This document shows, one piece after another, positions 29,780 through 39,516 of a DNA stretch of 51,473 nucleotides. Positions within the stretch are counted from its first letter, which is position 1. Every line of letters begins with the position of its first letter. The notes beneath the pieces are model-generated. The model was given only the letters and a program-made list of their open reading frames with translations. It made no database searches and was not told the DNA's origin. The translations under genes were made by a program, and so were the position numbers. The DNA comes from Acidobacteriota bacterium. GTDB lineage: Bacteria; Acidobacteriota; Thermoanaerobaculia; Multivoradales; Multivoraceae. Location of the stretch: contig JAPPFP010000003.1 of the NCBI GenBank assembly GCA_028877275.1, positions 1-51,473 on the forward strand, read 5' to 3'.

Positions 29780-30712
29780 ATGGAAACACGGCGCCGATTC
29801 CTGCCAGCCGCCATCGCCGCCAGCTTGTTGCTGGCGGCCTTCGCGGCGTGCGACAAGACGAGTCCGGTTGCCCCGTCGGGCACGCTGATCACGATCAGTG
29901 CGAATCCGGACCGCATCCCGTCGGACGGGAGCGCCGAGATCCGGGTTGTGGCGCTCAGGCCGAACGGAACGCCGGTCAGCCGCGGCACGCTGGTCCGTCT
30001 CACGACGACGCTTGGCTCGATTCCGCCCAGTGTCGGTGTCGACGATCGCGGAGAAGCACTGGCGATGCTGGAGGCGGACGGCCAGTTCGGTGTCGCCAGG
30101 GTGTCGGCCAGCACCGGCGGTTCCGAGACCGCGACGATCGACGTGCAGCTCGGTCTGTCGCCGGCTTCGGTGACTGTGCAGGTGACACCGAACAGCGTGC
30201 CCGAAACTGGCGGCGAGGCCGAACTGCTGGCGATCGTGCGTGACGACCGCGGCCAGCCGCTCGAGAAGGCGGAGGTCAACTTCCGGACGGAGATCGGCAC
30301 GCTGGATTCGGGCGGGACCCTGATTCCGACTGCCGCGGACGGAACGGCGTCGGACCGGCTCATCGTCACTTCGGGCGATCTCGACACGGTGTCGGGGGAC
30401 AGTTTCCAGGTCGGTGTGGACGTGGGCAGCGGCGGGGGCGGGCTCGTGACGACGAACGTCAGTGTCGCGATTCAGCGCTTGCCGCGGGCCGACTTCACCT
30501 TCAACACGCGCAACCTGCTGGTCGCCTTCGAGGACACGACGGACGGCCGCACGACGAGCTGGCTGTGGTCATTCGGCGACGGCAACACAAGCACGCGCCA
30601 GAACCCGACCCACACGTATGACCAGCCGGGCACCTACGCGGTCACCTTCCGGGCCACCAACTCGCTTGGTTCCGACGAGGTGACGAAGTTCGTCCAGGTC
30701 ACGGGCCAGTAG
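29780..30712 (+). CDS. Surface lipoprotein with two Ig-like domains and a PKD domain (paralogue 2)
   Basis: The 310-residue product has a signal segment ending LLLAAFAACDK, a plausible lipid-anchored Cys24. It then has two Big-type Ig-like domains (ITISANPDRIPSDGSAEIRVVALRP; VTVQVTPNSVPETGGEAELLAIVRDDRG) and a C-terminal PKD domain (LLVAFEDTTDGRTTSWLWSFGDGNTSTRQNPTHTYDQPG). The second Ig and PKD parts match the upstream gene nearly residue for residue, so the two arose by tandem duplication with gain or loss of the first Ig domain. It is probably a surface structural or binding protein. Confidence 0.75.
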   Translation: METRRRFLPAAIAASLLLAAFAACDKTSPVAPSGTLITISANPDRIPSDGSAEIRVVALRPNGTPVSRGTLVRLTTTLGSIPPSVGVDDRGEALAMLEADGQFGVARVSASTGGSETATIDVQLGLSPASVTVQVTPNSVPETGGEAELLAIVRDDRGQPLEKAEVNFRTEIGTLDSGGTLIPTAADGTASDRLIVTSGDLDTVSGDSFQVGVDVGSGGGGLVTTNVSVAIQRLPRADFTFNTRNLLVAFEDTTDGRTTSWLWSFGDGNTSTRQNPTHTYDQPGTYAVTFRATNSLGSDEVTKFVQVTGQ

Positions 30713-30723
30713 GCCGCCGGGAC

Positions 30724-30945
30724 GTGGCCGCCGGGGAGCGCCCGATCTCGCCGAAGCCGACGGTGACAATCGGCGAGTTGTATCTGGCTCAGGGCCACCG
30801 CAGGGAGGCGATCGCCATCTTCCAGCGCGTGCTTTCGGCCGATCCGGCCAGCCGGCGGGCCCGCGAGGCGCTCGAGCGTCTGGGAGTGCTCCCGCCGCGG
30901 GCTACAATCCGCGCCCGGGAGGTGCCGGACCGTGCTGAGCAATGA
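30724..30945 (+). CDS. Short TPR-like protein
   Basis: The 73-residue frame contains one and a half tetratricopeptide-like helices (TIGELYLAQGHRREAIAIFQRVLSADPASRRAREALERLG), so it would be a small helical adaptor. It begins with GTG 11 bp after the lipoprotein stop and overlaps the start of accB by 14 bp. The TPR pattern makes it more than a random frame, but there is no strong ribosome site and no partner is evident. Confidence 0.5.
   Translation: MAAGERPISPKPTVTIGELYLAQGHRREAIAIFQRVLSADPASRRAREALERLGVLPPRATIRAREVPDRAEQ
30903..30908 (+). promoter_or_regulatory. -10 box TACAAT for accB
   Basis: TACAAT precedes GGGAGG (30917-30922) and the GTG start of accB at 30932. It lies inside the short TPR-like frame. 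This would give the acc genes their own promoter, with a leader of about 15-18 nt. Confidence 0.4.
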
Positions 30946-31417
30946 GGAAATCCAGGCTCTGATTCGCTTCGTGGCCGAGGAGCGCCGGGGCGGCTCGGAT
31001 CTCTCGGTCGAGTACCAGGTCGATGGTCTCTATCTGCGTGTGGGGGGCGATCGGGGCGGCGCCGCGGCGGCGCCGCGGCCCGCGCCCGCACCGGCGGCGG
31101 CAACGCAGGTGGCAACACAGGCGACGGCGTCGTCACCGGCTCTGGAAGATGTGCCGGCGGTCGAGGAGCCGGCGTTCGACGGTCACGTGCTGACGTCGCC
31201 GATCGTGGGGACGTTCTATGCGGCGCCGAGTCCGGACTCGCCGCCTTACGTCGAGATCGGCGCCCAGGTCGAGAAGGGCCAGGTCGTGTGCATCGTCGAG
31301 GCGATGAAGTTGATGAACGAGATCGAGGCCGACGTCTCGGGAACGGTTTCGTCCGTGGTGCCGGGAAACGGTGACCCGGTCGAGTTCGGCGCGCCCCTGT
31401 TCGTGATTCAGACTTGA
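30932..31417 (+). CDS. accB: Biotin carboxyl carrier protein of acetyl-CoA carboxylase
   Basis: AccB carries CO2 on biotin for malonyl-CoA synthesis. The 161 residues show the N-terminal helix (IQALIRFVAEERRGGSDLSVEY), an Ala/Pro-rich hinge, and the biotinyl domain with VEAMKLMNEI, where Lys126 is the biotin site. The GTG start is supported by GGGAGG nine bases upstream. Its stop overlaps the accC start (TTGA). Confidence 0.95.
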   Translation: MLSNEEIQALIRFVAEERRGGSDLSVEYQVDGLYLRVGGDRGGAAAAPRPAPAPAAATQVATQATASSPALEDVPAVEEPAFDGHVLTSPIVGTFYAAPSPDSPPYVEIGAQVEKGQVVCIVEAMKLMNEIEADVSGTVSSVVPGNGDPVEFGAPLFVIQT

Positions 31418-32787
31418 ACGCCGCGCTGCCGGCGCGCGCCGCGCGGCCGTTCCGGAAGGTCCTGGTCGCGAACCGCGGCGAGATCGCGGTCCGCGTCATC
31501 CGCGCCTGCCGCGATCTCGACATCGAAACGGTCGCGGTCTTCAGCACCGCCGACCGGGATGCGCTGCACGTGCGCCTGGCCGACACGGCCGTCTGTGTCG
31601 GTTCGCCGCCACCCGCGGCGAGCTACCTTCACCAGCAGAACCTGCTCGCCGCGGCGAGCATCACCGGCGCCCAGGCGGTTCATCCGGGGTACGGGTTTCT
31701 GGCCGAGAACGCGGACTTCGCCGATGCCGTCGGACGTTGCGGCCTGACCTGGATCGGCCCGTCGCCGTCCGCGATCCGCACCCTGGGCGACAAGAGGAGA
31801 GCGCGCGAGGCCGCGGTCGCCGCCGACGTGCCGGTACTGCCGGGCGGCCCGGCGCCCGCGTCCCCCGAGGAGACGGTGGCGCTGGCCGGGGACATCGGTT
31901 ATCCGCTCATGCTGAAGGCCGCGGCGGGAGGCGGGGGCCGCGGCATGCGGGCCGTTCGCGATGAGAGAGGCCTCGAAGCGGCCCTGGACGCCGCCGCGAG
32001 CGAGGCCCGGGCCGCCTTCGGCAGCGGCGAACTCATGCTGGAGCGCCTGGTCGAGCGGCCGCGCCACATCGAGGTGCAGGTCTTCGGCGATTCGTTCGGC
32101 CGCGCGTTGCAGTTCGGCGAACGCGACTGCTCGATTCAGCGCCGGCACCAGAAGCTGCTGGAGGAAGCTCCGGCGCCCTCGATCGGCTCCGAACTTCGCG
32201 GGTCGCTGGCCGAGGCGGCACTACGGCTTGCCAGGCGGGTTGGCTACTCCAATGCGGGAACGGTCGAGTTCCTGGTCGATGGGGACCGCTTCTACTTTCT
32301 CGAGATGAACACGCGCATCCAGGTCGAGCATCCGGTCACCGAGGCGGTGACGGGTGTCGACCTGGTCAAGCTCCAGATCGTCGCCGCGGCCGGCGAGCCG
32401 CTGGGACTTCCCGACGGCATCGAGACCTCGGGCCACGCGATCGAATGCCGGATCAACGCCGAGGATCCCGAGACCTTCGCGCCGTCACCGGGCACGTTGC
32501 GCCGCTTCCGGACGCCCGCGGGCCCCGGTGTCCGGGTCGACAGCCACGGCTTCGAAGGCGGCGTGATGCCGCCGCACTACGACTCGCTGCTGGCCAAGGT
32601 GGTCGCGTACGGCAAGGACCGAGCCGAGGCCGTATCGAGGATGGCCCGGGCGCTTCGTGAGTTCGAGGTCGACGGCATCCGCACCACGCTCCCGCTCATG
32701 CGCAGGGTCGTCGAGTCTCAGGCGTTCCTGGACGCTGAGCTGGACACCGGGTTCCTCGATCGGCTGGAGCGGCGGAGAGAGGGATGA
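31414..32787 (+). CDS. accC: Biotin carboxylase of acetyl-CoA carboxylase
   Basis: AccC carboxylates the biotin on AccB with ATP and bicarbonate. The 457-residue ATP-grasp enzyme shows KVLVANRGEIAVRVIRA, HPGYGFLAENADFA, the ATP-loop region KAAAGGGGRGMR, QFGERDCSIQRRHQKLLEEAP, FLEMNTRIQVEHPVTE and the C-terminal ECRINAEDP. TTG start, overlapping accB by four bases. It overlaps thiE (ATGA). Confidence 0.95.
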   Translation: MNAALPARAARPFRKVLVANRGEIAVRVIRACRDLDIETVAVFSTADRDALHVRLADTAVCVGSPPPAASYLHQQNLLAAASITGAQAVHPGYGFLAENADFADAVGRCGLTWIGPSPSAIRTLGDKRRAREAAVAADVPVLPGGPAPASPEETVALAGDIGYPLMLKAAAGGGGRGMRAVRDERGLEAALDAAASEARAAFGSGELMLERLVERPRHIEVQVFGDSFGRALQFGERDCSIQRRHQKLLEEAPAPSIGSELRGSLAEAALRLARRVGYSNAGTVEFLVDGDRFYFLEMNTRIQVEHPVTEAVTGVDLVKLQIVAAAGEPLGLPDGIETSGHAIECRINAEDPETFAPSPGTLRRFRTPAGPGVRVDSHGFEGGVMPPHYDSLLAKVVAYGKDRAEAVSRMARALREFEVDGIRTTLPLMRRVVESQAFLDAELDTGFLDRLERRREG

Positions 32788-33476
32788 CGGCTCGCCGCCC
32801 GGTGTTGCGTGCTCCGGCGAACCGCCTCTACGCGATCGTCGATACGGGCGTCTTCGGCTCCGAACCGGCGGTCGCGGCCTCCGCGGTTCGCACCTTGCTC
32901 GACTGCGGCGTCCGCTGGATTCAGCTTCGCGCCAAGGGAGTGCCGGACCTGGCCCTGTGGAGGCTGGCCGAGGCGATGGGACGGGTGTTCGACGAGGCCC
33001 CGGATGACGGCGGCGAAGACGCGCCGCTGCTGTGGATCAACGACAACGCTGCGATCGCCGGCGTGCTGGCGAGCGGCCCGCGCGCCGGTCTTCGCGTCGG
33101 TCTCCATCTCGGCCAGGACGACCTGCCGCCCGCCGCGGCGCGGCTGTCGATTCCTCCCGCGTGTCCGATCGGCCGCTCGACCCACGGCCGGGCGCAGGCA
33201 GTGGAAGCGGACGGCGACCCGGCCGTCGACGCGCTGGCGATCGGCCCGGTGTTCGGGACGACGACGAAGGAGCGCCCCGATCCGGTCGTCGGCCTCGCCG
33301 GTGTCGCCCAGGCCCGCGAAGTCACCTCGAAGCCCCTGATCGGGATCGGCGGCATCGATCCGGAAGGCGCCCCGCGGGTGATCGAGGCCGGGGCCGACGC
33401 GGTGGCCGTCGTCTCCGCGCTCGACCCGGCGGATCTCACGACCTCCTGCCGCCGGCTGCTGCGAGCGCTCGCCTGA
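32784..33476 (+). CDS. thiE: Thiamine phosphate synthase
   Basis: ThiE joins the pyrimidine and thiazole halves of thiamine. The 230 residues include RLYAIVDTGVFG, WIQLRAKGV, LLWINDNAAIA, VGLHLGQDDLPP, CPIGRSTHG, DALAIGPVFGTTTKERPDP and LIGIGGIDPEGA, all placed as in the family. It is translationally coupled to accC, an uncommon partner, and no other thi genes are nearby. Confidence 0.9.
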   Translation: MTARRPVLRAPANRLYAIVDTGVFGSEPAVAASAVRTLLDCGVRWIQLRAKGVPDLALWRLAEAMGRVFDEAPDDGGEDAPLLWINDNAAIAGVLASGPRAGLRVGLHLGQDDLPPAAARLSIPPACPIGRSTHGRAQAVEADGDPAVDALAIGPVFGTTTKERPDPVVGLAGVAQAREVTSKPLIGIGGIDPEGAPRVIEAGADAVAVVSALDPADLTTSCRRLLRALA

Positions 33477-33515
33477 GGGTCGAGTCCATGACGGCACATG
33501 ACACAGCGGGTCACG

Positions 33516-33521
33516 TATAGT
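33516..33521 (+). promoter_or_regulatory. -10 box TATAGT, 8 nt before a small ORF
   Basis: TATAGT is followed by CCTGCCCG and the ATG at 33530, with no ribosome site. The transcript would begin at or next to the start codon. Confidence 0.5.
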
Positions 33522-33529
33522 CCTGCCCG

Positions 33530-33646
33530 ATGTCCCCGCTCGCCATCCTCGTCCTGGTTCTGATCGGCGGCTTCGTGTGGGGCGGCTTCACGTTCTTCCT
33601 GGTGCGGGCGCTCAGGAGCGAGCGGGCGCAGAAGCACGGCGACTGA
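33530..33646 (+). CDS. MetS-like small membrane protein (38 aa)
   Basis: The 38-residue peptide is one membrane helix (SPLAILVLVLIGGFVWGGFTFFLVRAL) with a short basic, then charged, tail (RSERAQKHGD). Its length and the WGG motif resemble MetS-type small subunits of sodium-dependent methionine/alanine importers, which help a large NSS-family transporter. No such transporter gene is in the window, so the identity is tentative; it may act with a transporter encoded elsewhere. It has its own -10 box and is followed after 16 bp by aroK. Confidence 0.6.
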   Translation: MSPLAILVLVLIGGFVWGGFTFFLVRALRSERAQKHGD

Positions 33647-33662
33647 CCGTTTCGGCATCGCC

Positions 33663-34163
33663 ATGCGCGTCTTCCTCGTCGGCTTCATGGCGGCCGGCAA
33701 GAGCCGGATCGGCCGGCGGCTGGCCCGGTCGCTGGGCTGGACCTTCCTGGATCTCGACACGGAGATCGCCGAGCACGAAGGCCAGCCGGTAGCCGACCTG
33801 ATCGTCGAACGCGGCGAGAGCTACTTTCGCGAACGCGAGACGGCGGCCCTCGAACGTTGCGCCGCGATCGACCAGGCAGTGGTCGCCACCGGCGGCGGCG
33901 TGTTCACCCTGGAACGGAATCGCCGCCTGATCGCGGAACTGGGCACCAGCGTCTGGCTCGACCCGCCGTGGGAGGCTCTGCGCCGCCGCGCCCAGCAGTC
34001 CCACAAGAGCCGCCCGCTGTTCGAGTCCCCGGACCAGGCGCGGGCGCTCTATGAGAGCCGGCTCGACTCGTACCGCCAGGCGGATCTGAGAATCAGGACC
34101 CGGGGAACGGAGCGGAAGCGGGACGTGGCGGCGGAGATCGTCCGGCGGCTCGGGTTGGCCTAG
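33663..34163 (+). CDS. aroK: Shikimate kinase
   Basis: AroK phosphorylates shikimate in aromatic amino-acid synthesis. The 166 residues show P-loop GFMAAGKS (7-14), FLDLDTEIAEHEGQPVADL with the shikimate-binding Asp, ETAALERC, VATGGGVF and RPLF near the lid. Its TAG stop abuts the stop of ccmI on the other strand (TAGCTA at 34161-34166), so the two genes end with no gap. Confidence 0.93.
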   Translation: MRVFLVGFMAAGKSRIGRRLARSLGWTFLDLDTEIAEHEGQPVADLIVERGESYFRERETAALERCAAIDQAVVATGGGVFTLERNRRLIAELGTSVWLDPPWEALRRRAQQSHKSRPLFESPDQARALYESRLDSYRQADLRIRTRGTERKRDVAAEIVRRLGLA

Positions 34164-35087
34164 CTAGAGCGGGTTGTTGACGATCTCGTCGAAGGTTCTG
34201 CCTTCGCGGGCCATGGCGGTGACCTGCTCCAGGCGGGGGCTGGAGCGAGCGGCGTTGGCGCTCTCCCAGGTCGCGATGGCGCCGTCGCGGTCGCCGAGTT
34301 GCAGCAGGAGGAGGCCTCGCATGAGGGCTGCCTGCTCGTGACCGGGGTCGGTTCGGAGCGACCGGTCCAGGGAGTCGAGGGCGACCTGGGTCTGGCCCAT
34401 CTGGAGGCGCACGATGCCTGAGACGAAGTGCGCGTCGGGGTCCTCGGGAGCGATCTGCAGCGCGAGTTGAGCCGTCTGGAAGGCGTCGAAGGCGCGGCCG
34501 TTCGCGAGCATCAACTGCATCAGGGCGCGCATCGCGTCGAGGTCCGAGGGGTCGGAGTCGATCTGTTGCCGGAGCTCTTCGGCTCTGGCCACCAACTCGG
34601 GCGGGAGCGGCGGCTGGCCGCGGAAGTCCGTCTCGCCGCCGCCCTGCGCCATCGCCTGTTCGGCCTGCGGATCGGGCCGGGCGTCGGACTGCGCCCAGAT
34701 GACCAGCGCGGCGACCAGGCCGACCACGCCGCCGCCGAGCAGAACGCCGGAGAGCAGGGGGTGCGCCTGGACGAAAGCGCGGCCGGCCGGCGCTGCTTTC
34801 TGCCGTTGGGCGCCGCGGACCGGGGCGACGCCGGCGATCGCCTCCTCGACCTCGTCGAGTTCCTTCAGCACGCGCGCCGTCGAAACCTGGAGCCGGCGGC
34901 GGTCGGCCGGCTCGAGGCCTTCCTGCTTGAGCCGGGAGAGCAGGTCCTCGCGCCGGTTCAGGAGGTCGGCGCGCTGAAGCTCAAGCGCGGCCGCGCGCGC
35001 GGCCGCCTCCCGGGGCAGGAAGGCGAACCCGACTCCCAGGCCGGCGAGGACGGCGGCGACGAGGGCGATCGTCGCAACGACAGTCAG
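34164..35087 (-). CDS. ccmI: Cytochrome c maturation protein CcmI-like (TPR), probable CTG start
   Basis: CcmI presents apocytochrome c to the heme ligation complex. The 307-residue product has a first membrane helix (VVATIALVAAVLAGLGVGFAFL), a coiled coil (LLNRREDLLSRLKQEGL through LKELDEVEEAI), a second helix (LLSGVLLGGGVVGLVAALVIW) and TPR repeats (DLDAMRALMQLMLANGRAFDAFQ, PDAHFVSGIVRLQMGQTQVAL). There is no ATG, GTG or TTG before the first helix. Reading goes back to CTG at 35087-35085, which overlaps the ccmH stop as CTGA; any later start would delete the first helix. Last gene of the ccm operon. Confidence 0.8.
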   Translation of the reverse strand: MTVVATIALVAAVLAGLGVGFAFLPREAAARAAALELQRADLLNRREDLLSRLKQEGLEPADRRRLQVSTARVLKELDEVEEAIAGVAPVRGAQRQKAAPAGRAFVQAHPLLSGVLLGGGVVGLVAALVIWAQSDARPDPQAEQAMAQGGGETDFRGQPPLPPELVARAEELRQQIDSDPSDLDAMRALMQLMLANGRAFDAFQTAQLALQIAPEDPDAHFVSGIVRLQMGQTQVALDSLDRSLRTDPGHEQAALMRGLLLLQLGDRDGAIATWESANAARSSPRLEQVTAMAREGRTFDEIVNNPL

Positions 35088-35632
35088 GTCGCCGTCTCCT
35101 GCTCCACCTGTCGCAGATACGTGTCCAGGCCTTCGTCGGCGCTTCGCCGGCGTTGCCGCAGCCGAACGACGACCAGCAGGCCGCCGAGAAGGACGATCCC
35201 GGCCGGGGCAGCCCAGACGAGCAGGTTGAGCCCGCGGGCCCGCGGCTGGAGCAGCACGAACTCGCCGTAGCGCTGCTCGAAGTAGCCGACGACCTGCTCG
35301 CGGGTGTAGCCCTGGGACAGCAGGGATCGCGCCTCCGCCCGCATCGCCTGCGCCGACGCGGCGCCGGAGTCGGCGATCGAGAGGGCCTGGCACTTGGGGC
35401 AGCGGATGTCGGCCGCGACCTCGGCGACCGCACGGTCGAGCTCCTCGCCGGAGAGGGGACGGCCGAGCGGGTCGCCCAGCTCATGAGACGTCTCGACGCC
35501 CAGGCCGGGGCGGAACTCGCCCTCGGCCGGGGGCAGGGCGACTCGCGGACGCGCGTCGGGCTCCTGGGCGGCTGCCGGCGCCGCGAAGGCCAGCGCGGCC
35601 AGCAGCCCCAGCAGGGCGGTCGCGCGTCGCAT
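35084..35632 (-). CDS. ccmH: Cytochrome c maturation protein CcmH
   Basis: CcmH reduces apocytochrome cysteines before heme attachment. The 182 residues have a signal peptide (LLGLLAALAFAAPAAAQ), the signature RCPKCQALSIADS (Cys78, Cys81), the helical bundle RAEARSLLSQGYTREQVVGYFEQRYGEFVLLQP, and a C-terminal membrane helix. It starts 1 bp after the ccmG stop. Confidence 0.93.
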   Translation of the reverse strand: MRRATALLGLLAALAFAAPAAAQEPDARPRVALPPAEGEFRPGLGVETSHELGDPLGRPLSGEELDRAVAEVAADIRCPKCQALSIADSGAASAQAMRAEARSLLSQGYTREQVVGYFEQRYGEFVLLQPRARGLNLLVWAAPAGIVLLGGLLVVVRLRQRRRSADEGLDTYLRQVEQETAT

Positions 35633-35633
35633 G

Positions 35634-36166
35634 TCAGCCGGTCGCCGCGGCGGGCCGCGCCAGCATTCCCTCGGCGACGTCCAGGAGCTGTTCCGGCGAT
35701 ACCGCGCCGATCGCCTTGTCGACGATCACGCCGTCGCGGTCGATGAAGAAGGTCTCGGGCGGTCCGTAGACGCCGTAGGCGATCGCGACACGGCCGCCCT
35801 CGTCGACCAGGGACGGTCCCCAGCGTCCGTACTCGGCGGTGAACTGCGCGATCAGGTCGGGGTCGTCCTGGAAGATGACGCCGAGGAAGTGGATCTCGCC
35901 CTGCCAGCGACGCGAGCCCTCCAGGAGCAGCGGGTGCTCGGCCCAGCAGGGCACGCAGTACGTGGCCCAGAAGTTGACGATGACCGGCCGGCCGCGCAGC
36001 TCCGCCAGGTCGACGATGTTGCCGTCGAGGTCGGCGAGCCGGAAGTTGGGCGCCGGCTTGCCGACCAGCGGCGACTCGACGATCTGCGGGTCGTGCCGGA
36101 AGGCGAACCCGAGCACGAGCAGGAGCGGCAGCGAAATGCCGACACCGACGAGCAGGACCTTGCGGT

Positions 36167-36170
<4 letters not shown>
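35634..36170 (-). CDS. ccmG: Thiol:disulfide interchange protein CcmG/DsbE
   Basis: CcmG is a membrane-anchored thioredoxin that keeps apocytochrome thiols reduced. The 178 residues have a membrane anchor (VLLVGVGISLPLLLVLGFAF), VGKPAPNFRLADLDG, the active site WATYCVPCWAEHP (Cys72, Cys75), and YGVYGPPETFFIDRDG with the cis-Pro. The ATG at 36170 overlaps the ccmF stop by four bases. Confidence 0.93.
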
Positions 36171-38163
<1,993 letters not shown>

Positions 38164-38167
<4 letters not shown>

Positions 38168-38655
38168 GTGTCGAACTGCATGGATTCGATCAACTCCTCC
38201 ATGCTGCGCTTGTCATTGACTTCGGGCGCCTGGTACTCGTTGTCGTGCTTCACCATCAGGCGCGCGGTGTCGAACCGGCCGTCCTCGCGCATCGTTCCTT
38301 CGAGCACGACGCCGATGCCCTCCCGGAACATGGCCGGGGGAACGGCGGTCGTGCGCACGTCGACCTGCGACTGCCCGTCGGTGACCGTGAACTCGAGGGT
38401 CAGGCCGTCGGCGCTGCGGTTCACGGAGCCCTTCTCGACCAGCCCGCCGAGCCGGATGCTCGCGCCGACCGCTTCCGGGCCCGCCTCGCGGAGTTCCGAC
38501 GGGCTCCAGTAGTAGACGAGGTTCTCGCCGACGTCGCCGAAGGCCAGCACCGAAAGCGCTATCGCCACGGCGCCGCCCGCGGCCAGCAGGAAGAGCCGCC
38601 GGGTCCTGGGAGCAGGTCCGGCGTCAGGCGTCGGTGTCGTGGGTTCCGTGCTCAT
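38164..38655 (-). CDS. ccmE: Cytochrome c maturation heme chaperone CcmE
   Basis: CcmE carries heme covalently in the periplasm. The 163 residues have an N-terminal membrane anchor (LFLLAAGGAVAIALSVLAF), the beta-barrel (IRLGGLVEKGSVNR, LTLEFTVTDG, VVLEGTMREDGRFDTARL), and the heme site VKHDNEYQAPE, in which His137 and Tyr141 match the HxxxY motif. It overlaps ccmD by 32 bp upstream and ccmF by four bases downstream. Confidence 0.94.
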
Positions 38656-38797
38656 TGCTCTGGTCCTGTGGGGAAGCGTTTGCCTCGACCCGCCGGCGGC
38701 GGATCAGCAGGCTGTAGACGTAGAAGGCGAGAGCCACGCCCGCCGATGCATAGGCGGCGACGACCCATCCCCAACCGCCGACTATAACGCCGTCCAC
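38624..38797 (-). CDS. ccmD: Cytochrome c maturation small protein CcmD
   Basis: CcmD helps release holo-CcmE from the CcmABC complex. The 57-residue peptide has one membrane helix (WVVAAYASAGVALAFYVYSLL) followed by a basic stretch (IRRRRVEA) and a polar tail, the classic CcmD layout. GTG at 38797 is preceded by GAGAGGGAG about nine bases upstream. It lies between ccmB and ccmE, the usual place for ccmD. Easily missed because of its size. Confidence 0.8.
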   Translation of the reverse strand: MDGVIVGGWGWVVAAYASAGVALAFYVYSLLIRRRRVEANASPQDQSNEHGTHDTDA

Positions 38798-38835
38798 GTT
38801 TCGTTTGCTCCCTCTCGGGCCCCTGTGGGAAGGCC

Positions 38836-39516
38836 CTATTCCTCCATCGCGACCCTGGCCAGCACGCCTCCCAGGGCCCAGTAGATTACATCGAAGGCGG
38901 CCAGCAGGAGCAGCCAGCTCGGGGCCTGGTCCATCGGATCACCGTGGAGCAGCAGCTCCGCGCTCCTGACCGACGCGATCAGGACCGGGATGACCAGGGG
39001 GAAGAGAAGCAGGGGCAGCAGGACGTCCTGGCTCGCGGCGCGGCTGGTCATCGCCGCGTACAGCGTGCCCGGGGCGGCCAGGGCCGCGGCGGCGAGCAGC
39101 CAGACGGCGATTACGCCGAGGAAACCGGCCGGACCGGTTTCGACGCTGTAGAGGATGATCGCCGAGGGCACGAGCACGGGCGCCAGCATCGCGAGGAAGA
39201 CGAAGTTGCCCAGCGCCTTGGCGTAGAAGAGGACCGCCGGCTCGACCGGCAGCAGGAGCAGGCCCTCGAGGGACCGGTTCTCGCGCTCCACGCGGAACGA
39301 CTCGGACAGGCCCAGGGTCGAACTGAGCAGGAGGGCCAGCGTGAGAAAGCCGGGCGCGAGTGCCGCCGCCATGTCGCCGTCGGCGTCGATCGCGAAGGAG
39401 AACAGGACCAGGGTGATGCCGCCGAACAGGACGATCGAGAGGAAGCGGACCCGTCCCCGCCACTCGACCCGCAGGTCCTTCAGCAGCAGGACCAGCACCG
39501 GCCGCATCAGCTTCAT
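38836..39516 (-). CDS. ccmB: Heme exporter membrane subunit CcmB
   Basis: CcmB forms the membrane part of the CcmAB ABC transporter that acts with CcmC and CcmE. The 226 residues contain six hydrophobic segments and the family opening LLLKDLRVEWRGRVRFLSIVLFGGITLVLFSFA, then FRVERENRSLEGLLLLPVEP. The ATG at 39516 overlaps the ccmA stop by four bases. Only 38 bp separate its end from ccmD, where ccmC would be expected. Confidence 0.92.
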   Translation of the reverse strand: MKLMRPVLVLLLKDLRVEWRGRVRFLSIVLFGGITLVLFSFAIDADGDMAAALAPGFLTLALLLSSTLGLSESFRVERENRSLEGLLLLPVEPAVLFYAKALGNFVFLAMLAPVLVPSAIILYSVETGPAGFLGVIAVWLLAAAALAAPGTLYAAMTSRAASQDVLLPLLLFPLVIPVLIASVRSAELLLHGDPMDQAPSWLLLLAAFDVIYWALGGVLARVAMEE

